Origin: Cladosporium sp. IMV 00045 | Lineage: Eukaryota; Ascomycota; Dothideomycetes; Cladosporiales; Cladosporiaceae | Assembly (NCBI GenBank): GCA_001931905.2 | Contig: MSJI02000818.1 | Location: 822-64,821 of the forward strand | Direction: 5' to 3' | Length of the DNA: 64,000 nucleotides | In this document: positions 30,170 through 41,492 of the stretch, one piece after another | Numbering within the stretch: position 1 is the stretch's first letter | Layout: the number at the start of each line of letters is the position of its first letter | The notes under the pieces: generated by a model | Database searches by the model: none | Seen by the model: the letters and a program-made list of their open reading frames with translations, nothing else | What the model was told of the DNA's origin: nothing | Position numbers and translations under genes: made by a program

Positions 30170-32561
30170 ATGGCATTAGTTACATCAGCTGGCTGGTATG
30201 CCAACAGCAGTGGATCGGCATCATTCACCGGCTGTCCTACAGCATGCCATCATGTCATGATGGAGGATCCTGCAATTGCTTTGTGGACTTCAGCGGACAC
30301 TTCATTACCCGCTCTTCGGACGGTCCAACTCATTGTTGACCCAAATCACAATACCACTTCGACGTCGATCTACTGTAACTCCAGTGCCTTGACTGCCTAC
30401 CCGGCTTTCGAGTTCACTGGGAACAATGCACCGGCCTATACGGTTGACAGCAGTTGCAATCTGGTTGCGAGGTTCTCTGGATATCGCGTGGATGGTACGC
30501 AGTCAGACATATCCATGTACGTACAGACCGAGACTTTTTCCAGATCCCGATGACACGCAATGCTAACGAGAGGGTAGTACAATAACTGAGCCCACCGGTC
30601 AGTACGTCGAATTCGGCACTGGATTCTTCGTTGCAAGCACTACTGCTACGACTGGTATCAATGGCAACCCATATTGCGCGGGTGGGTATAACGTGGATCT
30701 CACAAAGCCAATCGGAATATACACAGGACCCATCACGACTACGTATCTTGTGGACACGAGGACCATCTCATGGAGCACGCTCCCGAACAGTCGGCTCACT
30801 AGGATCACCCTCTTGGAGCCCACGTTACACACCTTCACAGACGCTGTGTGGATCATGCCAGATTTGAGCAAGTATGCTCCCGGCGTTGAAGAATTTGAAA
30901 GATGTACATATGTTATCACGGGTGGCTCGCCGAAAGCACTTACGCCGGCGAGGGAGATCAAATTGCCAGCATCCACACTTCCATTGTTGCAGCCATCTGC
31001 GGGTCCGACTTCCACCAAACAAGTCTCTTCCGACTCCACTACAGCAAGGCCGGCGACCAGCGATACAGGTTCATTGCCTGTCAGTACACCTAGCGGACAG
31101 CAATCAGAGATCGAACCTTCGACGGATGGACAGCAACCGGACTCTTCCGAAGCTACATCAAGTCGGACTAGTGATGCGGTCGTGGTACCTGTCACCACAA
31201 CAAGCGACCGAGAATCAGATGAAGGTGCATCGCCTACCAGCCGACCTTCAGATGATCCCGATGAGCAGCCTTCGTCGCCAGACGAGCTTCCATCTGACAA
31301 TCCGACAACGACCGCAGACACACCTGACAATTCTGGAGGCGATTCCGGCTCACCAAGCGATCGAGTAACCACCACCGAGGCGCAGAACGTCCCAACTAGA
31401 GCTGCATCGGTCCCTGACAGTGATGACGGAGATACCGATTCTGCTAGCGACTCTGACTCGCCAGGCGACCGCGTAATTACTACGCAGCCGGCGAGTATCC
31501 CGACTCAAGGCGCACCAGCCCCTGACAGTGATGATGCAGATGCCGATTCTGACAACAATGCGCCAAACCCTACTGAAGAAAACAACGAGCCTACAAGAAC
31601 TAGCACTGGTGATGCCAACGTGCCACCCGAGTTGAACGACGTCGAATCTGGTACTGAGTCAGCGGATCCATTTGCCTCATTTATCGCCATTGGCGTCTCT
31701 GGCGAGGACCTTGGTGTTTCCAATGAGCCAAATGCAGATGCACCCGTCTTCAGTGGCGGGGCAACGCTCGCAGTCGGCGAACCAGCAGTTGAGGTATCAG
31801 GAACCACCTTCAGTGCACTGTCCACTGGGGTCCTCGTAGTCGCCAATGGACAGAGTACGACTATCAACGATGTCTCTGAAGCCATGCCTACGCCAAACGT
31901 ACCAATATCGGTGATTGAAAACGACAACGCGGCATACGTACTTGAGGATGGCTCAGAGGTTACAGCAGAAGGCGAAGCAGTTGTTGTCTCTGAAACCACA
32001 TACTCTGCTCTTCCATCCAACTCAGGAGTAATCGCGATAGCAGGTGGAAGCACAACTACGTTATCTGAACCAGCATCGGTGATTGATGAACATCGTTCAG
32101 ATGCTTATGCAGTCGGAGAAAGTGCCACGATATCCGCAGGAGGATCAGCCGCTACACTCTCAGGCACCACTTACTCGGCACTTCCTTCTGGCTCAGGCGT
32201 CCTCGTCGCTGCTAGTGGTGAAACCAGAACCCTAATCCGAACAGCGACTTCAGCTCAAGCAAGTAAGCCAGCTGACGCTTTTATCATTGGTGGCAGCGCT
32301 ACGATTTCTGCTGGAGGCCCAGCTGCGATCATATCAGATACGACATACTCGGCCCTTCCTTCCAATGCAGGTGTTGTGATTGACGCCGGTGGTCAGTCGA
32401 CCACAGTCATGCCGGGAGAGGGGCCGATGTCGAACGCCACGAACGGTACGGATGGAGGCCACAATGTTGTGCCTTTTGAGGGCTCTGCCACAAGACCGCA
32501 ACTGGGCCACGTGCTTTACTGGTCAATCGTTGCCGCAGCCGTTGCGTCTATTGTTCAATAG
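30170..32561 (+). CDS. GPI-anchored, Ser/Thr-rich cell-surface protein with C-terminal repeats
   Basis: Two exons, 30170-30516 and 30578-32561. The intron is 61 nt (GTACGT ... TGCTAAC ... GGTAG), and the join makes ATT and reads QSDIS-I-TITEPTGQY. The product is 776 residues. The N-terminal ~240 residues form a Cys-containing domain (CPTACHH, YCNSS, SSCN, YCAGG, ERCTY). A Ser/Thr/Asp/Pro-rich linker follows (about 290-500). Next come four repeats with core motifs such as TTYSALPSGSGVLVAA and ISAGGSAATLSGTTY, a repeat type common in fungal surface proteins. The tail has the form of a GPI signal: small residues, then a hydrophobic end (VLYWSIVAAAVASIVQ). The N-terminal signal peptide is weak from the ATG at 30170, so an upstream exon may be missing. 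The likely location is plasma membrane or cell wall; the role is unknown. Confidence 0.78.
31765..32400 (+). repeat. Four coding repeats of about 55-60 residues in the GPI protein
   Basis: The units share a pattern of AxGxxAxxxSxTTYSALPS.SGVxxxAxGxxTTx. Cores are SGTTFSALSTGVLVVANG, SETTYSALPSNSGVIAIAGG, SGTTYSALPSGSGVLVAASG and SDTTYSALPSNAGVVIDAGG. Linkers between them vary in length. Confidence 0.75.
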
Positions 32562-32571
32562 CGACGAACAC

Positions 32572-32599
32572 TTTATTTATTTATTTATTTATTTATTTT
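32572..32599 (+). repeat. (TTTA)7 microsatellite
   Basis: Seven uninterrupted TTTA-type units start 10 bp after the stop codon of the GPI-protein gene. The tract would lie in its 3' UTR and could vary in length between strains. Confidence 0.9.
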
Positions 32600-33591
32600 G
32601 ATTTTACCGTTTACCTATATAGTTCTGCCATGGAAGACAGTGATTCATAATCAATCGTTGCAGTGATATCAAAGCTGATGGTCAAAATCTCGCTTGAATG
32701 TGGATGCGGACGAAATGCAGAGCCTCTGCAAATGAAGTGCTCGGGCACAGTAGCCACTCAGAAGACTAGAGCTTATCTTTTAGTTGACATAAAGGCAGTA
32801 CCATCACCAATAGCACACTGAAGGCGCAATACCGTCTTCAAGAAAGCTCTTATTCTCCCAAGTCGTTTGGTCAGATTCGTTCGTAAATATCAAGTCGCGC
32901 AGTCCAGCATGTTGGGATCGTCACCCAATAATTGATCGACCAACATGCGTGCGAAATTTGCGGAAAAATGCGAAAATCAAACTTGCGAATTGCCAACCGA
33001 AACATCCAGACAAGGCGTCCAAATGTCACATGCGATTTCCTGCCAATACCACATCTGCATGAAGCGTTACACCAACCCCGAGGCTTGTGGTCTTGTCCAA
33101 ACCACGCCCCCAAGCTTGATCGGGAAGGTGATAGGCTTCGTCAAGACAAGACATCGTGTGATCCGCTCCAACACTACAACCAGAAAAAGATTCACGTTAT
33201 TCATAGCCTCGAACAGAACGATTGGCATCGCTCCCGCTCGATTCTAGTCCTCCAGCGACCATAAATTCCCGCTCGGATTGATTGGACACGATATCGGTTC
33301 TGCTCTTGGCTCATCATTGCAGACTTGGCAATGCGACTACCGACGAGGGGAGAGGCGCGAGAGGTGATATATCGCTGGGCGCCAATTCTCCCTTCGTATG
33401 CCTCCCATTAACGAGACCACCGACTATCATGTGTGGTCGCACTGGGATCGGGCCAGTGAATGCCGCCACGGCGGCTTTGGCCGAAACAGGCAGTCGGTGC
33501 TCGCATATCACAGGATGTCGCGGCGTACAAGAGCAACAGAGGACGCCACCTCGCGCTCAGCAAGCTACGTGCGCATCGCATCAATCTCACG
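32600..33591. other. Intergenic region upstream of the peptide transporter
   Basis: About 1 kb with only short frames. It holds the 3' UTR of the GPI gene and the promoter of the transporter. No other gene is recognised. Confidence 0.4.
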
Positions 33592-35814
33592 ATGTCTTCA
33601 GGCGCGGCTCTCGATGTCGTAGATGCAGTTACTGCGGACTACCCTGCCATTACAAAGGGAATGAAGAATGAGTCTGTCATCGAGAAGCAAGGTCCGTTGT
33701 CTTCGACATCCGAAGATGTTTTGGGACCCAATGGCGAGCAATATCCTACGGAGGAGGAGTTCAAGACTCTGCGACGCGTCTATGGTAAAGTCAACTGGGT
33801 GAGTAGAGGCCTTCGAATTTCGATCAAGCAAGAGACTTGCTGCTGACGTGCTATCATAGATGATCTACGTTATCGGCATAGTCGAGATGTGCGAACGCTT
33901 CGCCTACTATGGAACCACCGCCGTCTGTATGTAAATGCCCAAAATTGGCACGTATTGTAGGGAGAACATATACCAACAGCAACAGTCGTCAACTTCATTC
34001 AGCAGCCTCTGCCCGAGAGCGGTCCTTTTCCAGCTGCTGGCGCCTCCGGCACGGACGGTCAAGCTGGTGCTCTTGGTATGGGCCAACAAGCGTCTACCGG
34101 TCTCGTCCAGTTCAATCAGTTCTTCAGCTATGTGATGCCGATGGTCGGTACGTAAGAGCTATCTCTACTGACTAGCAGTGATCGTGCTAACCCCATACAG
34201 GCGGCTGGGTTGCCGACGAGTATTGGGGAAAGTTCAAGACCATCTACGTGGCCATTGGTCTCGCCACAATCGGTCACATTCTGATCATCATTGCCGCCAT
34301 CCCCTCCGTCATAGCCAACCCGAATGGTGCACTGGGCTCCTTCATTATCGGTCTTATCCTCTTCGGCAGCGGAGTTGGCTTCTTCAAAGCCTGCATCTCC
34401 CCTCTTGTCGCCGAGCAGTACGAACACAGCCACCCGAAAGCCTACATCCGGACCGAAGCAAGTGGCGAAAGAGTCATCGTCGACCCCGGAATCACCATCT
34501 CGCGAGTCTACATGCGATATTACCTGCTCATCAACATCGGCGCCCTGACCGGTCAAATTTCCATGGTCTTCGCCGAGAAGTATGTTGGCTTCTGGCTCTC
34601 GTACCTGCTGCCTACTATATTATTCGTCTTCTGTCCGCTTCTGATGGTGGGCTTGAGCAAGCACTACGTCAAGAAGCCTCCGCAGGGAGATGTCCTTGTC
34701 AAGTCATTCAAGGTGTATGGCCTGGCGATGCGTGGGAGGTGGTCGCTCAACCCGGTTCGCACATACAAGAACCTTTCGTCTCCGGATCTCTGGGATGGTG
34801 CCAAACCGAGCAACATCACCAACAAGCCATCCTGGATGACCTTTGACGATGCGTGGGTGGACGAAGTGCGACGTGGTGTCAAAGCGTGTCAGGTCTTCCT
34901 TTGGCTGCCGATCTTTTGGCTCCCTTACGGACAGGTAAGTGGTCGTTCTCTGTTCAACTGGCCGCAACATGACTGACCTCTTTCTTCACAAAAAGATGAC
35001 CACAAACCTGGTCTCGCAAGCCGCGACCATGGAACTGGGCGGCGTGCCCAACGACGTCGTTCACAACCTGAACCCCTTCACCCTCATCATGTAGGCGAAC
35101 GCGAAAAGCAGCGATCAAGAACAACGACCCAAGCTAACCAAACAAACGCACACAGCTTCATTCCCATCTTCGACAAATTCTTCTACCCCTCCCTCACACG
35201 CATGGGATTCAACTTCACGCCGCTGAAAAAGATCCAAGCCGGCTTCGCCTGCGCCGCGTTCAGCATGGTCGTCGCAGCCATCATCCAGCACTTCGTAAGC
35301 CCATCCATCCACACCACACCCTACTACCACCCCAAAACATCCCCTCTAACCCAAATACCAGATCTACGAAAAATCCCCCTGCGGCCGCGGCGCCAGCGAC
35401 TGCGACGCCGGCCCACCCAACCTAACAGTCTGGGCGCAAACGCCCGCCTACCTCCTAATCGCCTTCAGCGAGATCTTCGCCTCCATCACGGGCCTGGAAT
35501 ACGCGTACACCAAGGCTCCCAAAAACATGCGCGCGCTCGTCACGGGCGTGTTCTGGTTCACGCACGCGTTCAGCAGCGCGATCGCGCAGGCCTTCGTGCC
35601 GCTCGCCACGGACCCGCTGCTGGTGTGGTTGTACGTGACGATCGCGATCATTACTTTCCTGGGCTGGGGGGCGTTTTGGTGGACGTTCAGGAGCTTGGAT
35701 GCGGAGAATGATCGCTTGGATAAGTTGCCTGAGGGGGGCTATTTGTCTGATAGGAATGCGTTGGCGGCGAAGACGGAGGAGGCGGAGGGGAGGGAGGGGG
35801 TGGAGAAGGTTTAG
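33592..35814 (+). CDS. ptr2: POT/PTR2-family proton-coupled peptide transporter
   Basis: Seven exons: 33592-33798, 33860-33926, 33986-34147, 34201-34934, 34996-35090, 35156-35294 and 35362-35814. Introns are 53-67 nt, several with CTAAC/CTGAC-type branch sites. All joins keep frame and give 618 residues. The POT signature appears across the first splice as VEMCERFAYYG (ExxERFxYY type). The second conserved region is RYYLLINIGALTG. About twelve hydrophobic segments are visible, for example IYVAIGLATIGHILIIIAAI, GSFIIGLILFGSGVGFF and LLVWLYVTIAIITFLGWGAF. The N-terminal 70 residues and C-terminal tail are polar and cytosolic, as in yeast Ptr2. The protein should import di- and tripeptides with protons across the plasma membrane. 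The first two transmembrane exons are only 67 and 162 nt and are easily missed by gene callers. Confidence 0.92.
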
Positions 35815-36205
35815 GGTTGTTAAGGTGGGAGGAGGAGGAGGGGGTTGGGGTCTGTCTTCAGGGGGTTGTTAGTGCGGTAGATAGGTGCGACTGTCGTTCG
35901 AGGTATGAAGAACTCTCGCTGTAAATCCTAGTTGTCTTGCTTGAAATTCAACCGTGAGCCAGAAAAGAAGTCCGAACTTGAAGCATGCAAAAAAAATCAT
36001 TCTTTTCTTTTCTTTCGAAAACAAATTTTCCGCTAGACGTTCTAATAAACTGGTGAAAATAATCGACTTGAGGCCGCCTTCGCCTCCTGGGCACAATAAA
36101 GGAATCCCGATTCACGACACTACTCTACAGCCCATGCTCGAAACCCCCGCCCACCATGATGATAAAATCCCGCTTCCTCAAAACGCCAATCTGAGACCAG
36201 GCTTC
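35815..36205. other. Convergent 3' region between ptr2 and sec24
   Basis: About 390 bp between stop codons, with an A-run at about 35989-35996 followed by TTCTTTTCTTTTCTTTC. It is consistent with two overlapping or adjacent 3' UTRs. No gene is seen. Confidence 0.5.
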
Positions 36206-39124
36206 CTAAGAAATGACCTTCTCCCTCAGCATACCGACAAACTGCGCACCGCTGACGCCCTGGTCAGCACGGTCCTCGACTAGCAGAGTCTGGGCCCAGA
36301 GTCTGAGACTGGGCTCGCCGTCCTCGCGGATGAGGTAGAGAGGGGGAACGACGATGGAGCCGCAGCCCTTGCCGCGGTGGTCGCGGCTCTTCTCGACGAC
36401 TGCACGCACGCGCTCGTTCATCTCCGAGTCGATGACGGGCAGAGTGGTCTTGCCCTGCTTGAGCTGGTTCTTGTCCTCGGTGCCGAAGACGTCGGCGATG
36501 AGAGCGGGGACGGCGTCGCGGCCGAGCCATAGGAATTGAGTCTGGCCGTCGTCGATGAGGTAGAGACCGTAGGGGACAAGGTTGCCAGAAGAAAGGTTGA
36601 GGGCTGGCGGCATGACGATTGCGCCGGTCTGGGCATCCGGGAGGCCAGCGTCGTCGGGCATATCGTGCAACGAGTACAGGCGAGGGTAGATGTACTGAAT
36701 CAAGAGGGGAAGGGGCAGGGTGGAGAGCAGGCAAAGAGCTGCTGAACGGAGATCGGTAGGGATCTGAGCGGATTTGCGGAGACCAAGCTGCGAAAATGTT
36801 AGTACATGTGGGAGGGATATGAAAAGATTGCGTTATGCTTACGTTCTTCATGAGACCAAGGAAGAGCATGGGCAGGGCGCGCAGGTTCGCAGGGAACTGC
36901 AGGCCACCACCGCCCATGTTGCCACCACCGAGCTCCTTCTTGTAAGTCTGCAAAAGCTCGATGATCTTGGCCTGGACCGCATCTTTGGCAGCGTCCAGAC
37001 CAGAGCTCAATGCGCGCTCTACAGCCTTGTGAGAGAAGTAGTGAGTGATAGCCTGCTGGTCGGCGCTCGCGTACACCTCGGCCAAGTTCTGAGTGGTAGG
37101 AATGCTGAGCGTCAGAACGCGAATTCTGCGCTCGCCATTGCAAGTAGTGTGCAACACACCGACCTGCAGACATGCGAAAGCCTTAGTGACAGTCTCGTCA
37201 ATAGCGATCTCAACAACGTAAGCCTGATCGCGAGGCATGGCCGGGAATGCACAGAGGTCGCTTGATCGGTTGAAGAAGTTGCCGTAGAAAGCGCTGGGCC
37301 TCAGACCAGTCGTTGTTCGTACACGGAGAACGGCTTCCAGACCAATCTCAGAAGAAAGGTAGTCGCTGAACTCAGTCGCGAACTTGATAGCATCCTCAGT
37401 CCTCGCGGCGTTCCAGGCTGGGTAAAAGTAAGTCTGACCACCAGTGTATCTAGGCAAGTTGCTCAAACTTGCAACATCTTGGTATTGCGCACTGAACAGG
37501 AACATATCGATAGACACCTGCGTCTTACTGCATTCAACAGCAAAGCTCTTGTAGAAGCTGTTCTGGGTCTGAAGAAGCGCATTTTCCTTCGAGGTACCCA
37601 GGAGCTTCTTGTCCTCGCGCATCTCGAGCTTGCCGTGGCCGACATTGGGGAGGCTGGCAGAGAGGCAGACAACCTTACCACCAACGTGGCTGATGAGCTT
37701 GTGGCCAGCCCTCAGCGCAGATCCCATGGCGGAACCGGCGTCTTGCGTGCTGGCGAACATGCTTTGAAGCTTGCCAAGGAAGTTTTCGATGTTGGCGCGG
37801 CACTCGGTGAGGTTGACGAGGAGATCCTCAGGGGTAGGAAGGTAAGGCTCTTCCAGATCGCTGACAACCAGCATCTTCGGGTCGTTGTTCTCAGAGCCAT
37901 CGCGGGGTATGCTGAAATAAGACAAGGAGCTGTCGACTGCCATGAATCCGAGTCTGGTCCTGCGGTCGGTGTTGGGTATCCTGTCCAAGCTCTCCAGAAT
38001 GCATCTCGCAGCAGTCGCCAAAAGTCCGCTCGACACACCAGCAAAGCTGACATCGAACAGAAACAGGTAAATCAATGGCTGAGGAGCGCGAACCATGTAC
38101 TCCTGAGGCGCAACGAATTCGCTCACCGAATAGTTGAGCTCAGGACGCTGCCACCTGTCCACGGACTGCTGCTTCGCGCTGTCCCAGTCGAAACTCTGCG
38201 GAACGTCGTTCGTCAAGTTACACATGTTGCAACGCCACCTATGCGAGTGATCCAAGAAACTTGCGAATGGATTGATGTATGTCCTGCATCTTCTGCAACG
38301 TGCGATGACCTGATCGTATTGCACCGGCACATCGTCCTCGGCGTCGTGAAGCGTGGCGTATGGCTGGATGATGAGCGCGAATGGAAGCTTGCTTTTTTTG
38401 AGAAGGGAGGAGGTCGTGGGCATGGCATTGAGGGTCGATCGAACGTATTTGGGAGGGCAGTTTGCGTGAGGAGAGGGAGTGACCGAGCTCTGTTTCATTG
38501 ATTAGCATTGGGCGACACAGCACATTCCGTTCGTGTACATACGTTTGGCGGCAAGACAATAGGAGGCGGCGGCTGGTCCAAGTCGCTGACATGGAACGGC
38601 TGGCCTTGCATGCTGATATCGGTGGGAATCAACGGGTTCAGCCTTTGAGCAGCCTGCGGAACTTGCTGTGGCTGCGGCGTCGCTCCCTGTCCACCCATAC
38701 CCATCTGAGAGAACTGCTGGGTTACGCCTTGTACACCTGGAGCAACAGGCTGTTGCGGATAGCCGGTCTGAGGAGCCTCATAGCCCATAGGCTGGCCGTA
38801 AGCGGGTTGACCGTATGCCGCAGGCTGCTGGGCAGCTGCTGGATCCACGTAACCTGGCTGTCCGTATGCTGGCTGCTGGGGCATACCGTAGGCGGGCTGT
38901 TGTTGGGCAGGGTATCCGAATGCGCCTTGCGCGGGCGCGGTGCCTGGTGCTGCCGCCGCGGCCTGGCCTGCATTTGCACCGGATCCAAAGTCGAAGGCCT
39001 GGCCGGCGTATGCTCTCTTCTTCTTACCACCCGCTGCTGGCGCAGGAGTGGCAGCCTGCTGTTGATATGCGCCATCCTGTTCCTGTTGGCCGTACTGCTG
39101 GCCGTCTTGGTAAGGGTTGGCCAT
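36206..39124 (-). CDS. sec24: COPII coat protein Sec24
   Basis: Three exons on the minus strand: 39124-38543, 38489-36843 and 36787-36206, with introns of 53 and 55 nt at phase 0. The product is 936 residues, close to yeast Sec24. Residues 1-190 are a Gln/Pro/Ala/Tyr-rich disordered tail (repeated [10 protein letters not shown]). Then come the zinc finger (C259, C262, C281, C284 in CRRC ... CNMC), the trunk domain ([14 protein letters not shown] onward), beta-barrel and helical domains, and the gelsolin-like end ([20 protein letters not shown]). Sec24 selects cargo at ER exit sites as partner of Sec23. The C-terminal exon restores [15 protein letters not shown], which would be lost if the middle frame were read through the second donor. 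Confidence 0.95.
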
Positions 39125-39839
39125 GATTGGAGATTCTCGCTACCCACGAGGTGCGGGAGGTGTTCGTGAGGCGTGTAGCGGTGGGTAGGGTGTTGTCCCG
39201 TTATGAGGCGAGGTGGTGTTTGTGGTGGTGAGGATGAATGTTGATAGTGGTAGGAGGTCTCGAAGGGTCAATGCGCGCTTGAAGGTGGGACGAACGTCAA
39301 GGCAGCCTGCAACAAGAGACGCTTTCGTGGAGGTGAGAGAATGCAATGAGACTTGCAAAATGTGCGAAGTCGACCGGAACAGGAATTAGACGAACAGGTG
39401 CTTCCGGTGCCACCAAGCAAATCAGCAGATCCCAAGGAGTTGAACAATATAAGCGACCTGCCCCAGCCAGACGGTGTGAGTGAACAGCTTGCTTTGATCT
39501 TCCCCACAAAGCACGCCTCAGGCAGCAAGAAACACCGCCTATATGAATCAGGGGATGACCATGAGTGATCCAACAAAACGTGTTCAGGGGATGAATTTCT
39601 AGGCATCATTCAAGTCAAAGCAGGATCGTTACAGAGCTACGTTAATGGGTATCATGATAAGTTTACAATTTTCCGACCGCCAATGCTTCTTCGCCACGAC
39701 TCAATTGGTGAATCCATCAGAGAATCTCAAGCCAGGCATGCACTCTCTTCTCCCTTTCCACCCAAACTCCAAAGATGCAAATTAGTATAGCTGATACCTT
39801 CCGTGCATTCATCATCCATACATCGCATCGTCGCTTTGC
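39125..39839. other. Region between sec24 start and cdc7 stop
   Basis: About 715 bp. It holds the promoter of sec24 and the 3' UTR of the kinase gene, both on the minus strand. Only short frames are present, with no recognisable gene. Confidence 0.45.
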
Positions 39840-41180
39840 TCAAAAGCGTCGGCTAAGAAGGGATGCTCCAAGCGCTTCCTCCGCCGTGATGCGTTTGGCA
39901 GGGTCGAGTTCCAGGCAGCATTTCATGAACTCGACTGCCTCTTGCTCTTCGCCGGAGAGACCAGCGCCGTCTTTCTTATTTCTGCCTGTGCACCACAGTA
40001 GAACCTTCTCCCAAGCATGACCGGAGTCGCCGATGGTAGGGATATTTGTCTGCAGCACCTGGCCATGCAAGAGAGCGGTCTCCTTCATGCGTCTCTTTCC
40101 GAAAATAGTGCACAGCTCAATGAAGGCATCAATATCGTCGGCGGAGTGGAAAAATGGGAAGCGCTTGCTGAGGAACGTCAAGAGGATGACACCGCAGCTC
40201 CAGTTGTCAATCAAGCATGTCTGCCTAGTACATTTGAGAAGGACCTCTGGAGCGCGGAAGCCACGCGTGCCGGCTCTGTTTGCACGGCGAGATGAGCGTT
40301 GGTCGTTTGCTGGATATGCAGGCCGAGGTTGCTGTCCGTTGGCTTGTGCTGCTGCATACGTCGATGCGTGGACGGAAGTTTGGATACGTCTGTTTCTTTC
40401 AGAATTCTCAAACTCGCAAGGACAATGGCTTGAGTCGGTGCCCTCTCTCTCCGCCAAGCCAAAGTCCACAAGCACGCCTCGCTGTTGTGCGGGTGAGTAC
40501 AAGAAGTTTGTGGGCTTGATGTCACGGTGGATGATGCCGGTCTCGTGCACGGATCTCAATGCAGTGAAGAGGCTGTGGAAGTAGACCCTCATCTCGGGGA
40601 TGGTCAGGTCGCGATAGTAATCACGGAAGTCCTTGTGTTGGAAGAAAGGTAGCACGGCAATGACCTGATCTTGGTGGCGGAAGGAGGTGATCAGCGGACA
40701 GACGTTTGGTGAACCACGCAAGTCGTGGAGTAGGTCGAGCTCGTTGAGAATGCGTAGTGGTGATGAGGTGACATAGATTTTTTTGATGGCGACGTAATGT
40801 GCCTTGGGCTTGCCATTGGATCTCCCATTGGCCTTCTCTTCCAGGGCGTCGATGTCCCAATCATTCTTGTAGTGTTCATGCAGCAGATCCTCGGCCTTGT
40901 AGACGGTCGAGAACGTGCCTTCGCCAATGCGGTTGATCAGGCGATATCGCTGGGTGATGTTCTTGAAGCTGGCCTCGAAACGCTCCATATCCTCGAGCAC
41001 CATGTCGTCGATCTCCTCATCCTCTTCTGCCTCAGATACCGTGCATCCACTCTCCTCCAGCGGACCTTTGCTCTCGTCCATGTCTTGAGGCTCTTCGTCC
41101 TCGGTGCTGTCACCGAATCCCGTCTGTTGTGCTTCGTAGAGTGACGTGGGTTCCCTCGACCGCCGTTGTGTTGTAGCCAT
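39840..41180 (-). CDS. cdc7: Cdc7-type (DDK) serine/threonine kinase
   Basis: A single-exon gene of 446 residues. An acidic N-terminus (about 1-75) precedes the kinase domain: glycine loop GEGTFSTV at 86-93, catalytic lysine K133 in VAIKK, helix-C glutamate E147, HRDIKPTNF with D220, DFG at 239-241, and GTRGFRAPE near 310. A Cdc7-like insert of about 60 residues sits between DFG and APE (QTSVHASTYAAAQ ... RSSRRANRAG). After it comes IDNWSCGVILL. Cdc7 with its Dbf4 partner phosphorylates the MCM helicase to fire replication origins in S phase. It is shorter than some fungal Cdc7 proteins and has no long C-terminal extension. Its start is 312 bp from that of the divergent condensin gene. Confidence 0.92.
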   Translation of the reverse strand: MATTQRRSREPTSLYEAQQTGFGDSTEDEEPQDMDESKGPLEESGCTVSEAEEDEEIDDMVLEDMERFEASFKNITQRYRLINRIGEGTFSTVYKAEDLLHEHYKNDWDIDALEEKANGRSNGKPKAHYVAIKKIYVTSSPLRILNELDLLHDLRGSPNVCPLITSFRHQDQVIAVLPFFQHKDFRDYYRDLTIPEMRVYFHSLFTALRSVHETGIIHRDIKPTNFLYSPAQQRGVLVDFGLAEREGTDSSHCPCEFENSERNRRIQTSVHASTYAAAQANGQQPRPAYPANDQRSSRRANRAGTRGFRAPEVLLKCTRQTCLIDNWSCGVILLTFLSKRFPFFHSADDIDAFIELCTIFGKRRMKETALLHGQVLQTNIPTIGDSGHAWEKVLLWCTGRNKKDGAGLSGEEQEAVEFMKCCLELDPAKRITAEEALGASLLSRRF

Positions 41181-41492
41181 GTTGCCGGTCCAGTGACGAG
41201 GTATTCACACTGTGCCTGTGCCGAGAGCCCTCGAGAGGTGTTGCACGTGAATAGAGTGAGGTAACTCAGGCGGCTTTCAGCATTTGTTTGCTTCGATGCA
41301 CGCCCGAGACAAAAGAAAGCGCGACGCGGGGTTAAGCCCAAGGCCACTTTAGGCAAGATCAAAACAAACGCCGAAGCCGAAGCAACTTCGCGGTTTTGTG
41401 TCGACGTTTGGCTGATCTGATCAACAACACCAAACGACAGGCCTCTCGACGACCAACACAACTGCGTGCCCTCGTGCACCACATCCGCCATC
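41181..41492. promoter_or_regulatory. Shared divergent promoter of cdc7 and cnd1
   Basis: The 312 bp between the two ATGs must serve both genes. An ACGCG word at 41324-41328 (within GCGACGCGGGG) resembles the core of MBF/MCB cell-cycle sites, and a TTCGCGG word lies near 41386. Co-regulation at G1/S is an inference from these words and from the gene functions. Confidence 0.4.
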
